Assembly: GCA_000806015.1 (NCBI GenBank) | Contig: JWKY01000003.1 | Span: forward strand, 1 to 33,763 | DNA: 33,763 nucleotides | Source: an archaeon GW2011_AR19 | GTDB taxonomy: Archaea; Nanobdellota; Nanobdellia; Pacearchaeales; GW2011-AR1 | Direction: 5' to 3' | Position numbers and translations under genes: made by a program | Part shown: positions 15,606 to 23,874 of the stretch, piece by piece | Layout: each line of letters opens with the position of its first letter | Numbering within the stretch: the first letter of the stretch is position 1 | Notes under the pieces: generated by a model | Told to the model about the DNA's origin: nothing | The model's database searches: none | Seen by the model: the letters and a program-made list of their open reading frames with translations, nothing else

Positions 15606-17573
15606 TTAATCTATCTTCTTCCTCCTCAATAAATTAGCGTTTGCGACAACAGTTATTGACGAGAGAGCCATTGCTATTTCTGCTACAACAGGATGCAAAA
15701 CTCCGGCAATAGCCAAGGGAATTGCAATTGTGTTATAAGCAAAAGCCCAAAATAAATTTTGTTTTATTTTTTTAAAAGTTGCTTTTGAAAGATTAATTGC
15801 TTGAACAACTCCATTTAGCGAACCCTTTGCCAAAACAAGGTCTCCTGATTCTATAGCAATATCTGTTCCTGTTCCAAGTGCAATGCCGACGTTACTTTGT
15901 TTTAAAGCAGGCGCATCATTTATTCCGTCTCCGACAAAAGCAACCATCTTTTTTTCTTGTTCCTGTAATTCTTTGACTTTGTTTGCTTTTTCTTCCGGAA
16001 GAACATTTGCCAAGATTTCATAAATTCCAACTTTTTCTCCAATTGCTTTAGCAGTAGCTTCATTGTCTCCAGTAATCATTATTGGTCTTAATCCAGCTTC
16101 TTTTAATTTTTTAATTGCTTCAACAGAATCTTCTTTAAGAGCATCAGCAACAGCAATTGCCCCTAAAATAATTTTATTTTCAGAAATAACCATCGTGGTA
16201 TATCCGAAATTTTCAAAATTTTTTATTGTTTCTTCAAATTTTTTTAATGAAATTTTTCTTTCATTCATCAATGTTCTGTTTCCTATAACTATGCTCTTTC
16301 CTCTGATTTTTCCTTCAATACCTCTTCCTCTTAAAATTTTAAAGTTTTTCACTTCTTTATATTTTTTCAATCCAATCGATTCTGCATATAAAACAATTGC
16401 TTTTGCAATAGGATGTTCAGAATTCTTTTCAAGAGAAGCAGCAATTTCAAAAAGATTTTTTTCCTTTTCTTTTGGATAAACTTCTGCAACTTCCGGCTTG
16501 CCTTTTGTGATAGTTCCCGTTTTATCCAGGACAATTATTTTAATTTCTTTCATTGTCTGAATTGCTTCTCCTTTTTTTATTAAAATTCCCCTTTTTGCAC
16601 CCATTCCGGAACCAACCATCAAAGCTGTCGGCGTTGCTAATCCTAAAGCGCAAGGACAAGCAATTACAAGAACAGCTATTCCGATGCTGATTGACCTGCT
16701 TAAATCATTAGAAAAAATCAGCCAAGCAAAAAAGGTTAACAATGCAACAACTAAAATAATCGGAACAAAAATGCTTGTAATTTTGTCTGCAAGTTTTTGT
16801 ATAGGTATTTTTTCACTCTGTGTTTCTTCAACTAATTTTATTATATGCGCAAGAAAAGTGTCTTTTCCAATTTTTGTTGCTTTAACATACAAAATTCCGT
16901 CCTGATTTATTGTAGCGCCAATTACATTATCGCCCTTAATTTTATCTCTAGGAATTGATTCTCCTGTAACCATTGACTCATCCACAGAAGATTCTCCTTT
17001 TACAATAATTCCATCAGTTGGAATTTTTTCTCCAGGTTTTATAATTAATATATCATTCACTTTAACTTCAGAAATGTCAATTTCAATTTCTTGATTATTT
17101 TTTAAAATTCTTGCTTTTTTTGCTCCAAGTTCAAGAAGTTTTTTAATTTCCTGACTGGCTCTCCCTCTTGCAACAGCTTCAACATATTTTCCGGTTGTAA
17201 AAAAAGCCATAATCATTGCAGAAACTCCTGAATAATCATCTACAATTCCTGTGAAACTTAAGAATCCGGTTAAGTATGCAACAATGGTTCCGAGAGCTAT
17301 TAAAGAATCCATATTAAAATAAAATGTAAACAATCCGCGCATTCCACTTTTAATAGTATCCCATCCAAAAATAAAAAGAACAGGAAATCCCAAAACCAAT
17401 AAAATAGGGACCATCCAACTTTCTGGTAAAATCTCAATGCCAAATAGTCTTCCTGAGAACATGAAAATAGCTATTGGAATTGTAAAAAGCCAGGAGAAAA
17501 TTAATTTTTTCTTCCAGATTTTAATTTCTTCATCTTCTGCTGGTTCGTCGTGTTTTCCGTGTTCGTGATTCAT
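15606..17573 (-). CDS. copA: Copper-exporting P1B-type ATPase
   Basis: 655-aa pump without an N-terminal HMA domain; a short His-rich tail (MNHEHGKHD) replaces it. Marks: TGES actuator loop, [12 protein letters not shown] (CPC in TM6), DKTGT phosphorylation site, SEHPIAKAI (HP locus), [20 protein letters not shown]-terminal [11 protein letters not shown] and [14 protein letters not shown] are the YN and MxxSS signatures of Cu(I) transporters (P1B-1). Last gene of operon 3. A GGAG SD lies 8 nt before the ATG. The separate HMA protein two genes upstream is the likely copper donor. Confidence 0.93.
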   Translation of the reverse strand: MNHEHGKHDEPAEDEEIKIWKKKLIFSWLFTIPIAIFMFSGRLFGIEILPESWMVPILLVLGFPVLFIFGWDTIKSGMRGLFTFYFNMDSLIALGTIVAYLTGFLSFTGIVDDYSGVSAMIMAFFTTGKYVEAVARGRASQEIKKLLELGAKKARILKNNQEIEIDISEVKVNDILIIKPGEKIPTDGIIVKGESSVDESMVTGESIPRDKIKGDNVIGATINQDGILYVKATKIGKDTFLAHIIKLVEETQSEKIPIQKLADKITSIFVPIILVVALLTFFAWLIFSNDLSRSISIGIAVLVIACPCALGLATPTALMVGSGMGAKRGILIKKGEAIQTMKEIKIIVLDKTGTITKGKPEVAEVYPKEKEKNLFEIAASLEKNSEHPIAKAIVLYAESIGLKKYKEVKNFKILRGRGIEGKIRGKSIVIGNRTLMNERKISLKKFEETIKNFENFGYTTMVISENKIILGAIAVADALKEDSVEAIKKLKEAGLRPIMITGDNEATAKAIGEKVGIYEILANVLPEEKANKVKELQEQEKKMVAFVGDGINDAPALKQSNVGIALGTGTDIAIESGDLVLAKGSLNGVVQAINLSKATFKKIKQNLFWAFAYNTIAIPLAIAGVLHPVVAEIAMALSSITVVANANLLRRKKID

Positions 17574-17617
17574 TTCTTCATCTCCTGCATTTCGTGGTTT
17601 TCATGCTTGTGTTGCAT
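17570..17617 (-). CDS. 15-codon His/Met-rich mini-ORF overlapping copA
   Basis: ATG...TGA encodes [15 protein letters not shown] and its TGA overlaps the copA ATG (ATGA). The composition matches the His-rich start of CopA itself, which continues MNHEHGKHD in the +1 frame. It starts 2 nt after the methyltransferase stop. Either a coupled metal-binding micropeptide or the true CopA N-terminus broken by a one-base indel in GAAGAAATGAA. Confidence 0.4.
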   Translation of the reverse strand: MQHKHENHEMQEMKK

Positions 17618-17619
17618 CT

Positions 17620-18213
17620 TTATTTTGTTCCATAGGTAAGGGTAGTAAATAACCCAACCTTATTTTGTTTAATATTCCTAAATTTATTTATTTCAAATAG
17701 GTACTTCATTTCTTCCGGAGAATACATTTTATTGTTACCGGGCTCAATTTTTTGGAATATTTTGTTTAAAGCAAGACCAAAACTCAAGTCAACAACCGCT
17801 AAGGAACCATTTTTCTTTAATATTTTATAAAAATTTTTCATGACTAAGTCGGGTTTTGAATAATGGTGAAATGCATCCACACTAAAGACATAATCAAATG
17901 AATTATCCTTAAAGCCCATTTTTTCAACAGACTTAATTTCTAATTTAGGCTTATTTAATTTTCCTTTCGCAATTCTTAACATTTCTCTTGATATGTCAAT
18001 CCCATATAAACTGAGATTTTTTTTAGAATTTTCCAGTATTTTTAAAAAATTACCTGTGCCGCATCCCGCATCGAGGATTTTAGAATTATCTTTTATCTTA
18101 ACAACGTTTATCGCTTTTTTTTGGGTCTTTCTTATCCAATTTCCAAAAAAGAAGTCATAATACCCTGCTATTAAATTAAAAAACTTTACATTTATTTGTT
18201 CTAAATTTTTCAT
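17620..18213 (-). CDS. Class I SAM methyltransferase in the copper operon
   Basis: Motif I KILDAGCGTGNFLKIL (~44-59), LYGIDISREMLRIAKGK, and FDYVFSVDAFHHYSKPDLVMKNFYKILKKNGSLAVVDLSF mark a type 11 methyltransferase of ~197 aa. It lacks the conserved cysteines of arsenite methyltransferases. It sits between the HMA protein (9-nt gap) and copA, so it is co-transcribed with copper-export genes; its substrate is not evident. Confidence 0.75.
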   Translation of the reverse strand: MKNLEQINVKFFNLIAGYYDFFFGNWIRKTQKKAINVVKIKDNSKILDAGCGTGNFLKILENSKKNLSLYGIDISREMLRIAKGKLNKPKLEIKSVEKMGFKDNSFDYVFSVDAFHHYSKPDLVMKNFYKILKKNGSLAVVDLSFGLALNKIFQKIEPGNNKMYSPEEMKYLFEINKFRNIKQNKVGLFTTLTYGTK

Positions 18214-18222
18214 TTTTAAACT

Positions 18223-18441
18223 TTATTCCTTTTCTATATTTGAAATTTTATATCCTGTTCGCACAACAGCTTTTTTAATTTCATCTTCTGAAACAGAATC
18301 TTCGCATTCTGCTGTTCCTTTTTTTAGCATTAAACTTACATTTGCATTCTTAACTCCAGGAACTTTTTTCAAACTTTTTTCTACATTTGATGCGCAGCTT
18401 GCGCAATGCATTCCGTTTATAGTAATTTTTATTTTTTTCAT
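18223..18441 (-). CDS. copZ: HMA-domain copper chaperone
   Basis: 72 aa, a single heavy-metal-associated domain with GMHCASCASNVEKSL (CxxC metal site, ~10-24) and the GVKNANVSL strand. Soluble carrier that would hand Cu(I) to the CopA pump, which itself has no HMA domain. Strong SD (TAGGAGGTAAAATG). The gene symbol is by function. Confidence 0.88.
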   Translation of the reverse strand: MKKIKITINGMHCASCASNVEKSLKKVPGVKNANVSLMLKKGTAECEDSVSEDEIKKAVVRTGYKISNIEKE

Positions 18442-18449
18442 TTTACCTC

Positions 18450-18596
18450 CTATTTTAGTTTTTCATTTTTAATTGAGTGTTTAGTTATTTCAATATTGCA
18501 TGATTTATATTTCTTGCACCATTCTTCGCATTTTTTAGCGAATTTTTTTTCTTTATATTTAAAATTGCATTCTTTGCATTTGTATATTTTTTTCAT
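18450..18596 (-). CDS. 48-aa Cys-rich zinc-ribbon-like protein (missing from ORF track)
   Basis: Translates as MKKIYKCKECNFKYKEKKFAKKCEEW... and ends in NEKLK. Cysteines are arranged CxxC...C...C...C (KCKEC, KKCEEWC, SCNIEITKH), a pattern I associate with small archaeal proteins beside metal-transport genes. Its ATG overlaps the TGA of the upstream 78-aa gene (ATGA), a sign of coupling. It is followed after ~10 nt by the HMA gene. Probable metal-binding or regulatory role. Confidence 0.75.
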   Translation of the reverse strand: MKKIYKCKECNFKYKEKKFAKKCEEWCKKYKSCNIEITKHSIKNEKLK

Positions 18597-18829
18597 TTTC
18601 TGTCCCTCACCGGAGTTTGCAATTGTTTAATTAACCATATTATAAATAAAACCAAAGCCACCAAAATTAAAGCCATAAATAAAAATCCAAAAATCCACAT
18701 TCCTGAAAAACTATAATTTCCCATCATGCCTCCAAAACCCATCATCCCAAATCCGCTGAATAAAAATAATGCCAAGATTACTACGATTACAATTATCAAA
18801 ATATTATATTCATTATTTTTGTTTGTCAT
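18593..18829 (-). CDS. Small Met/Gly-rich two-TM membrane protein, 78 aa
   Basis: Two membrane helices (~9-27 and ~45-68) flank FGMMGFGGMMGNYSFSG, a Met-rich loop suited to Cu(I)/Ag(I) binding outside or in the membrane. The basic tail QTPVRDRK faces the cytoplasm. Second gene of operon 3, 1 nt after arsR. Resembles other tiny membrane proteins of archaeal copper operons; function not established. Confidence 0.7.
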   Translation of the reverse strand: MTNKNNEYNILIIVIVVILALFLFSGFGMMGFGGMMGNYSFSGMWIFGFLFMALILVALVLFIIWLIKQLQTPVRDRK

Positions 18830-18830
18830 T

Positions 18831-19190
18831 TTAATCTTTACTTTTCATTTCATTTAAAATATGAATGCAATTTTTAGACATGTGTTTGTCAATCAAGAAC
18901 ATTAGGGGCTTGATTGTCTCTTCATTTAATTTATAATATCTGAATTTTCCATTTATTTCATCTAAAACAAAACCGCACATTTTTAATCTGGCTAAATTAT
19001 GCGACACTGCCGTCTGGTCAAAATTTAATTCTTTTATTATTTCAGAAACATTTTTCTTGCCTTTTCTTAATAAATTAATAATTTTTAATCTTGGTTCAGA
19101 AACAAGAGTTCCAAAAAATATTTTGTATGCTTCGTATATCTGTTGTTCATTTATTTTATGAGGGTGTTGTAATATGGACTTGTTTATCAT
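18831..19190 (-). CDS. ArsR-family metal-responsive repressor
   Basis: 119-aa winged helix: FFGTLVSEPRLKIINLLRKGKKNVSEIIKELNFDQTAVSHNLARLKMCGFV with the SmtB/ArsR recognition helix QTAVSHNLARL. Possible metal ligands are Cys51-region residues (MCG) and HMSKNCIH near the C-terminus, so the inducer may be Cu or another soft metal. First gene of operon 3. A perfect palindrome covers its start codon and transcription start, giving autorepression. Confidence 0.85.
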   Translation of the reverse strand: MINKSILQHPHKINEQQIYEAYKIFFGTLVSEPRLKIINLLRKGKKNVSEIIKELNFDQTAVSHNLARLKMCGFVLDEINGKFRYYKLNEETIKPLMFLIDKHMSKNCIHILNEMKSKD

Positions 19191-19221
19191 ATGAAAGATA
19201 CATACATATGACTATTTAAAT
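19187..19221 (-). promoter_or_regulatory. ArsR operator palindrome and TATA box
   Basis: TCATATG-N11-CATATGA (19187-19211) has perfect 7-bp arms. It spans the expected transcription start and the ATG at 19190. The TATA element ATTTAAAT lies just upstream (19215-19221) inside the 3' end of the preceding gene. A repressor here would block a leaderless transcript. Confidence 0.65.
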
Positions 19222-19733
19222 GTCTTTAATTTTTTATTTATTCTGCAATTTCCATTCATTGATTTAGTTATAAAAAATATAGAGACAATTAATAATAAAA
19301 TACCAAGAATTTGAATCTCCAATCCTTTAAACGGAAAATACATTAATGCCAATGGAGCCCCAATTAATCCAAATAAAAAAGCTCCGCAAGTAGGACAGCC
19401 GACTCCAAATGCTCCGATTATTCCTCCAAAAAATCCAAATACTCCTCCTTTTTTTGTGTTGATAAATGAAAACTTAAACACCACTAAAGAAAGATATATT
19501 CCGAATAGGATTGACATTATTGTTATTAATAAAACAGTTAAATAAATAAAATTGACGCCAGACATCATTATCGCAATCTTTAAACTATTGTTGGCGACAG
19601 TTGAAACCATAAGATAATATAAAATCCCAAAAAAAATCAAAGCAGTGATCCAGGTTATAATACGAAATTTTTTATAGGAAAAAACTTTTATTAAGTTTAT
19701 CCAACTTTGTTTAATATCTTTTTTAAAAGTCAT
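19212..19733 (-). CDS. Multi-pass membrane protein with CPTC motif, 173 aa
   Basis: Four or five membrane helices. The conserved-looking core is FFGGIIGAFGVGCPTCGAFLFGLIGAPLAL (~98-127), with a CxxC inside a Gly-rich membrane segment, consistent with metal or thiol transfer across the membrane. An additional Cys is near the C-terminus (NGNCRIN). Last gene of operon 2. I cannot assign a named family. Confidence 0.6.
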   Translation of the reverse strand: MTFKKDIKQSWINLIKVFSYKKFRIITWITALIFFGILYYLMVSTVANNSLKIAIMMSGVNFIYLTVLLITIMSILFGIYLSLVVFKFSFINTKKGGVFGFFGGIIGAFGVGCPTCGAFLFGLIGAPLALMYFPFKGLEIQILGILLLIVSIFFITKSMNGNCRINKKLKTFK

Positions 19734-19748
19734 TTTAATAATTCTTGT

Positions 19749-20294
19749 TTATTTTATGAATTCATCTATTCTAACTTCGCTATATTCTTCAAGAATTTCA
19801 ATTTTATTGAATTTTGTCAAAGCAATTTTTGCGTCCATCTTTTTGAAGGGAGCAACATAAACATTTGCAGGATATTTTTCTGCAAAAGCTTCAAGATTGT
19901 CTATTAATCCTTCTTCACAAACATAGTCTTCACAATTATAGTTTATGATAATCCCTGGAGGACCGGAACCATCGGCATGCTCAAGCATATGTTTTTGTAC
20001 GGTTATCTGCATCTGCTCTTTAAGAACATGAGATTCGGGAGAAACTTCAATATGTCCCTGCATGTCCGTTGGAGGAAGGATTTTAACACTTGAAATTCCC
20101 CAGACGATTAATCCGACAATTACTCCAATAATAATTAATGTAATTGTCCAATTTTTTATTTTTTTAATTGGGATTTTTTTCTTTGGTTCTTTAATTAATT
20201 CAGAATGTTTTGCTGCATTATGCGAGGCTAAACCATCTGCATTTGCAAAAGTTCTATCGCAAGCTTCACATTTATATATTATTTCTTCCGTCAT
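19749..20294 (-). CDS. Membrane-anchored C2H2 zinc finger plus DUF3105-like domain
   Basis: Residues ~6-30 form a C2H2 finger (YKCEACDRTFANADGLASHNAAKH) on the cytoplasmic side. One TM helix (~48-69) follows. The external domain includes LPPTDMQGHIEVSPESH and INYNCEDYVCEEGLIDNLEAFAEKYPANVYVAPFKKMDAKIALTKFNKIEILEEY, matching the DUF3105 pattern of paired Cys and a Pro-Tyr/Phe strand. DUF3105 proteins are extracytoplasmic and of unknown function. In operon 2. Confidence 0.7.
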   Translation of the reverse strand: MTEEIIYKCEACDRTFANADGLASHNAAKHSELIKEPKKKIPIKKIKNWTITLIIIGVIVGLIVWGISSVKILPPTDMQGHIEVSPESHVLKEQMQITVQKHMLEHADGSGPPGIIINYNCEDYVCEEGLIDNLEAFAEKYPANVYVAPFKKMDAKIALTKFNKIEILEEYSEVRIDEFIK

Positions 20295-20307
20295 TTTTAT
20301 TTATTTT

Positions 20308-20517
20308 TTAAGTTAAACATTCTTTATAAATGTCAGGATGATGCCCCATGTGTTCTCTCCAGGATTCTTCTGTGTAACCTGGCTGAAGAGAGCATTTATC
20401 TGTCCCAGAACTTCCAGAATCTTTAACTGCATAAATTATCCCAGGAAAAAAAGTCAAAATTAAAAGTCCGACTATTAAAATCCCAAGAATAATGTAAATA
20501 ATTATTTTTTTATTCAT
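20308..20517 (-). CDS. Single-TM protein with His/Cys-rich external tail, 69 aa
   Basis: One TM helix (~4-30) then an external tail KCSLQPGYTEESWREHMGHHPDIYKECL holding two Cys and three closely spaced His plus a Met, a plausible metal site. Lies between two membrane-protein genes of operon 2 with a 1-nt gap to the upstream gene. Not a recognised family. Confidence 0.65.
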   Translation of the reverse strand: MNKKIIIYIILGILIVGLLILTFFPGIIYAVKDSGSSGTDKCSLQPGYTEESWREHMGHHPDIYKECLT

Positions 20518-20518
20518 C

Positions 20519-20947
20519 CTAACACATTCCTTTTTTCATTTTTAATTTATGATTAATTAAAAAACTTATTCCAATAATATTTGTCAGAATTCCAATTCCT
20601 AAAAACCATTTTTGATAAGACATTAAAATCATTGCAATCCCGGAAATTCCGGCAATAGGAATTAAATTAAATAAAAAATGAGAACAACAAGCAACCATGC
20701 TTCCTGCAGAAACCCCGCCTGTTCCGGCGACGGTTCCTGTCACTGCTGCAGTATGTTGTATTGAACTATAAAGTCCGATTTGAATTCCAAATCCTATTGC
20801 AAGAGGAAAGATAAAATACCATAAACTTCTCAAATTCAAAAAAGCAAAATTAATTCCCTGAAAAATAGAAAGCACACTAAGATAAAAAACCAAGATTCCA
20901 AATCCAGCTAATAAGCCGTATAAAACTGAATTATCTTTTCCAGTCAT
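20519..20947 (-). CDS. Membrane protein with ACCSH motif, 142 aa
   Basis: Four membrane helices; the central one carries TGGVSAGSMVACCSHFLFNLIPIAGISG (~77-104), with two adjacent cysteines and His in a Gly/Ala-rich segment, suggesting soft-metal passage. Ends KKGMC, adding a terminal Cys. MerT-type mercury carriers also use vicinal intramembrane Cys, but overall likeness is too weak to assign. Operon 2. Confidence 0.6.
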   Translation of the reverse strand: MTGKDNSVLYGLLAGFGILVFYLSVLSIFQGINFAFLNLRSLWYFIFPLAIGFGIQIGLYSSIQHTAAVTGTVAGTGGVSAGSMVACCSHFLFNLIPIAGISGIAMILMSYQKWFLGIGILTNIIGISFLINHKLKMKKGMC

Positions 20948-20954
20948 TTTTTAT

Positions 20955-21392
20955 TTACCATTTCTTGCAGCATTCAATAAGTTTTTTTGCAACTTTGCTG
21001 AATTTTTTATTATTTCTGAATAAATAAATTAAATAAAAAATCGTCCAAAGCCCAAGAATAAGAATCAAACTATTAAATTCAAAATTTTCAAGAATAGCAT
21101 AAATAATAAAAATAAATGTTAATAGTAAGGGCAGTCTGAAAATTTTAAATTTTTCTCTGACATTTTTTTCCCATAAGTAAAATATGCCTAAAGAGGTATG
21201 GCCCATAAGAATTGCTATAATAATTTTATCTGTGAAAGTTTTTGTTAAAAATAAAATTAAGAGGGCAATCCAAGTTAAACTAACTGAAACACATAAAGCG
21301 CAGAATTTTTTCCAATTAAATAAATTTTTTAAAATTAATAAAATAAAAAATAATCCAATAATTCCAATTATTGTATAAAATAAAAATTCCAT
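20955..21392 (-). CDS. Membrane protein with CALC motif and C-terminal Cys pair, 145 aa
   Basis: About five short membrane helices. FCALCVSVSLTWIALL (~31-46) places a CxxC at a membrane edge, and the protein ends LIECCKKW. Paired Cys at both ends suggest thiol or metal handling. One nt separates it from the upstream rhodanese-fusion gene. Unknown family. Confidence 0.6.
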   Translation of the reverse strand: MEFLFYTIIGIIGLFFILLILKNLFNWKKFCALCVSVSLTWIALLILFLTKTFTDKIIIAILMGHTSLGIFYLWEKNVREKFKIFRLPLLLTFIFIIYAILENFEFNSLILILGLWTIFYLIYLFRNNKKFSKVAKKLIECCKKW

Positions 21393-21393
21393 T

Positions 21394-22263
21394 TTAAATA
21401 ATTTTTCTCCCGGATTCTTCCCAGGCAGTCATCCCTCCATCAAGCTCATAAATTTTTTGATAGCCCATTTCTAATAATTGTTTTGATGCATCTGCAGACA
21501 TTTTCCCGCTTCTGCAATAAACAGCTATTGGAACAGAAACATCCATAGGCAATTTTTCCATATACTTGCCAAGATTTTCCCAATCTTCAATTATTTCATC
21601 AGTTCCGTTAATCTCGCCGGAATAAGGAATGTGAACATTTAATAAAAAAACACTTTCATTTTGAATAACTTTTTCAAATTCTTCCGGAGGCAAAAGTTCA
21701 ATTGAGCCTGAAATAGTGTTTTGATTTTCTCCTGAACCCCCTAAACTAATCTGAATTAAAATTCCGACGATTATTAATAAAATAAGAGTTAACAAAGTTC
21801 CCTGAAACGGAAAAGTTTTGTAATTTCTTTTTTTAGTGATTGCTTTGCTTATTGAAGGAGTTGACAAAACAATTATTCCTCCAAGAAAACTGCTTGCTAA
21901 AGAATAATTAAAAACATAAGTTGTTCCATAATCTCCTATAAAAGAAAGATATAATGGGCCAAGAGCCTTGAATAAAGGCATTAAAGGCAGAACAGTTGTA
22001 AAAAATATTATTGCAACTATGAGAAAATTTTGAAGCGGAATATATTTCTTTTTAATTATTCTTGCAAACCACATTCCCATTGACATTGCAAAAGCTCCAA
22101 GAAAAAGCGTAACAACAACTTTGCTTACTCCAAGCCACATTGCAGCGGCTCCGGCAGCTCCTGCTCCGACAACGCAAAGAGGGCAGTGAGCCATTACGCT
22201 TTTTGATAAAAAAATAATTAATGGAATTGCAAATAATAAAGAAAAAAGTTTATTTAATTTCAT
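21394..22263 (-). CDS. Membrane domain fused to C-terminal rhodanese
   Basis: N-terminal ~185 residues contain a signal-like helix ending MAHCPLCVVGAGAAGAA (CxxC) and four or five more helices. Residues ~190-289 are a rhodanese domain with the active-site loop YCRSGKMSADAS (Cys ~254) and the end ELDGGMTAWEESG. Probably external and acting on sulfane sulfur or thiols. First gene of operon 2. A TATA box lies ~25 nt upstream with the TGAAACTGGTTTCA operator just beyond it. Confidence 0.8.
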   Translation of the reverse strand: MKLNKLFSLLFAIPLIIFLSKSVMAHCPLCVVGAGAAGAAAMWLGVSKVVVTLFLGAFAMSMGMWFARIIKKKYIPLQNFLIVAIIFFTTVLPLMPLFKALGPLYLSFIGDYGTTYVFNYSLASSFLGGIIVLSTPSISKAITKKRNYKTFPFQGTLLTLILLIIVGILIQISLGGSGENQNTISGSIELLPPEEFEKVIQNESVFLLNVHIPYSGEINGTDEIIEDWENLGKYMEKLPMDVSVPIAVYCRSGKMSADASKQLLEMGYQKIYELDGGMTAWEESGRKII

Positions 22264-22282
22264 ATTATATATAAAGAAATTT

Positions 22283-22314
22283 CATATAAAAGGGTTTGGG
22301 TGAAACTGGTTTCA
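22283..22314 (-). promoter_or_regulatory. Operon 2 promoter and shared palindromic operator
   Basis: TGAAACTGGTTTCA (22301-22314) is a palindrome with one central mismatch. It lies about 10 bp upstream of the minus-strand TATA element (22283-22291), which is ~25 nt from the ATG at 22263. A perfect version occupies the same position in front of operon 1. Confidence 0.7.
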
Positions 22315-22331
22315 GGGAAGAAATTACTTAT

Positions 22332-22703
22332 TCATTCAACAATCAAAACCCCTTTCATAGCCTCGTGTCCGCTTCCGCAATAAATATGGCAAGAAAAAGA
22401 AAAATTTCCCTTCTTTTTTGCAACAAATTCCCCCTCGCCATGAATATCTATTCCAAACTCAGGAATTGAAATAGCATGCTCTACATCAAGATTATTTATT
22501 TTAATTCTTACTCTTTCCCCTTCTTTAACTTTTATAACATTTGGATTAAATTCAAATTGTTTCGCATTAACAGTTATCTCTCTAACATTTCCATTGTCAA
22601 TAACTTTGGCACTAGTAACTGATTTAAAATTAAAAATTAATAAAAAAATTAAAATAATAAAAATAAACAAACTAACAAAAATAATTAATTTTTTATTCTG
22701 CAT
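22332..22703 (-). CDS. Membrane-anchored CuA-type cupredoxin
   Basis: N-terminal TM anchor (~6-30), then a cupredoxin beta-barrel facing outward. Ligand set: DVEHAIS (His ~81) and CHIYCGSGHEAM (C-x3-C-x3-H-x2-M), which is the binuclear CuA pattern of cytochrome oxidase subunit II and N2O reductase. No oxidase subunit I is nearby, so it more likely stores, carries or senses copper, or moves electrons outside the membrane. Last gene of operon 1. Confidence 0.85.
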   Translation of the reverse strand: MQNKKLIIFVSLFIFIILIFLLIFNFKSVTSAKVIDNGNVREITVNAKQFEFNPNVIKVKEGERVRIKINNLDVEHAISIPEFGIDIHGEGEFVAKKKGNFSFSCHIYCGSGHEAMKGVLIVE

Positions 22704-22707
22704 TTTA

Positions 22708-23190
22708 TTATATTTTCATAAACTCGCTGGAAGTTCCGTCGTTATTTACTGCATAAATTATAAATTCTCCCGATTTTGGTCCAGGCATTCCAGGAGAACC
22801 AGAGGGCATTCCAGGAAGCGCGATTCCTTTTATGTCTGGTTTTTCTCTTAAAAGTTTTTCAACAGCTTCAAGAGGCATGTGCCCTTCAATAAAATAATTT
22901 CCGATTATTGTTGTGTGGCAGGATTGAAGTTCAGAAGGAATTCCGTATTTATTTTTTATTTCATTTGGGTCATCAACACTAAGAGAATTTACTTTAGGAG
23001 AAACTTTGCCATCAATATAAGTCACATAAGTTGAACAGCATCCGCATGTCAGAGATTTGTGAATATCTATCTCTCCTGGAATTGCATTTATATTTTCAAA
23101 ACTACTTGCTTTTGAATTTTGCGAGAAAATAAATATTCCTGCTAAAATAATAACTGCTGCAATTATTAAAATTAATAAACTTTTCTTCAT
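22708..23190 (-). CDS. DUF411 family copper-binding protein
   Basis: Signal anchor (~5-22), then the DUF411 core: KSLTCGCCSTYVTYI (Cys-Gly-Cys-Cys), VDDPNEIKNKYGIPSELQSCHTTIIGNYFIEGHMPLEAVEKLLREKPDIKGIALPGMPSGSPGMPG. DUF411 genes accompany copper-resistance determinants, and the Cys, His and Met clusters suit copper. The start overlaps the upstream stop by 4 nt (ATGA). Confidence 0.9.
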   Translation of the reverse strand: MKKSLLILIIAAVIILAGIFIFSQNSKASSFENINAIPGEIDIHKSLTCGCCSTYVTYIDGKVSPKVNSLSVDDPNEIKNKYGIPSELQSCHTTIIGNYFIEGHMPLEAVEKLLREKPDIKGIALPGMPSGSPGMPGPKSGEFIIYAVNNDGTSSEFMKI

Positions 23191-23690
23191 TTTCTTTTTC
23201 CTGTTTGTTTAGTTAATTTAATAATCCATAAAATAATCAAAACTATTAATCCAATTAATAATATTAAATAAAGAATATTCAAAAAATTCCAGTATCCAAA
23301 ATTAGAACTTCCCATCATTCCTGAACCATAACCTCCATACATCATACTCATCATGTTCCCGCCCATCATTCCATAAGAAGAAACATTTTCATTGCAGTAA
23401 ATAGTTTTTGCCATATTGATATGAACTGTTTTCAAAGATTCAGAACCTTCTCCGCCAATCATCTCATCCATTAATTCGTGAGCTTCGCCAGGATGCATTT
23501 GCTCCATATAATAATCTCCTATTGCTTCAAGTTGTTCATCTGTAAGTTTATCACAACTAATTCCCGAATCAATAAGTTGTTTTGTCTCAGTAAAATTATG
23601 TTCGTGGGCAAAAACTGAACTAAGATTGAGTAATAAAACAACAATCAGAATAGGAATTATTTTTTTACTGGTGATCTTTAAGTTATTCAT
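23187..23690 (-). CDS. Exported Met-rich membrane protein, 167 aa
   Basis: Signal peptide (~9-28, ending SVFAHEH), a helical domain TDEQLEAIGDYYMEQMHPGEAHELMDEMIGGEGSESLKTVHINMAKTIYC, then a Met/Gly-rich stretch YGMMGGNMMSMMYGGYGSGMMG and a C-terminal TM helix (~136-158). Met clusters with His suit extracytoplasmic Cu(I) or Ag(I) binding. Its SD is embedded in the last codons of the preceding gene. Confidence 0.75.
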   Translation of the reverse strand: MNNLKITSKKIIPILIVVLLLNLSSVFAHEHNFTETKQLIDSGISCDKLTDEQLEAIGDYYMEQMHPGEAHELMDEMIGGEGSESLKTVHINMAKTIYCNENVSSYGMMGGNMMSMMYGGYGSGMMGSSNFGYWNFLNILYLILLIGLIVLIILWIIKLTKQTGKRK

Positions 23691-23691
23691 T

Positions 23692-23859
23692 TTAACATCC
23701 TCCGACCATTGCGCTTGATGATGCTGAACTTACTGCAGAGGCTGTTTCAGAATTTACATTTTGAGTTGCAATGTTTCCGCTTCCTGTCTGGAATACAAGA
23801 TACAATGCAAACAAAAATAAAATCCCTATAACAACCCACATTATTATTTTTTTATCCAT
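23692..23859 (-). CDS. 55-aa single-TM peptide ending MVGGC (missing from ORF track)
   Basis: Translates as MDKKIIMWVVIGILFLFALY... and ends SSSAMVGGC. One TM helix (~5-23) and a short Ser-rich external tail ending in Cys. Preceded by a good SD (AGGAGGTTAAAATG). It is a clear paralogue of the 93-aa protein two genes upstream (same MWVVIG-LFL-ALYLVFQ-GS-NIA-VNS core and same tail). Small metal-binding membrane peptide by context. Confidence 0.75.
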   Translation of the reverse strand: MDKKIIMWVVIGILFLFALYLVFQTGSGNIATQNVNSETASAVSSASSSAMVGGC

Positions 23860-23874
23860 TTTAACCTCCTGTTT

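Noticed and set aside
16063-16479. Plus-strand 138-aa ORF inside copA
   Set aside because: Antisense shadow of the P-type ATPase; hydrophobic bias is a by-product of complementing Lys/Glu codons.
17620-18213. Arsenite methyltransferase (ArsM) assignment for the operon 3 methyltransferase
   Set aside because: The conserved cysteines of ArsM are not present and the protein is too short.
18406-18630. Plus-strand ORF, 74 aa, Phe/Leu/Ser-rich
   Set aside because: Shadow of the minus-strand 48-aa gene and its neighbours; a typical antisense reading of Lys-rich AT-rich DNA.
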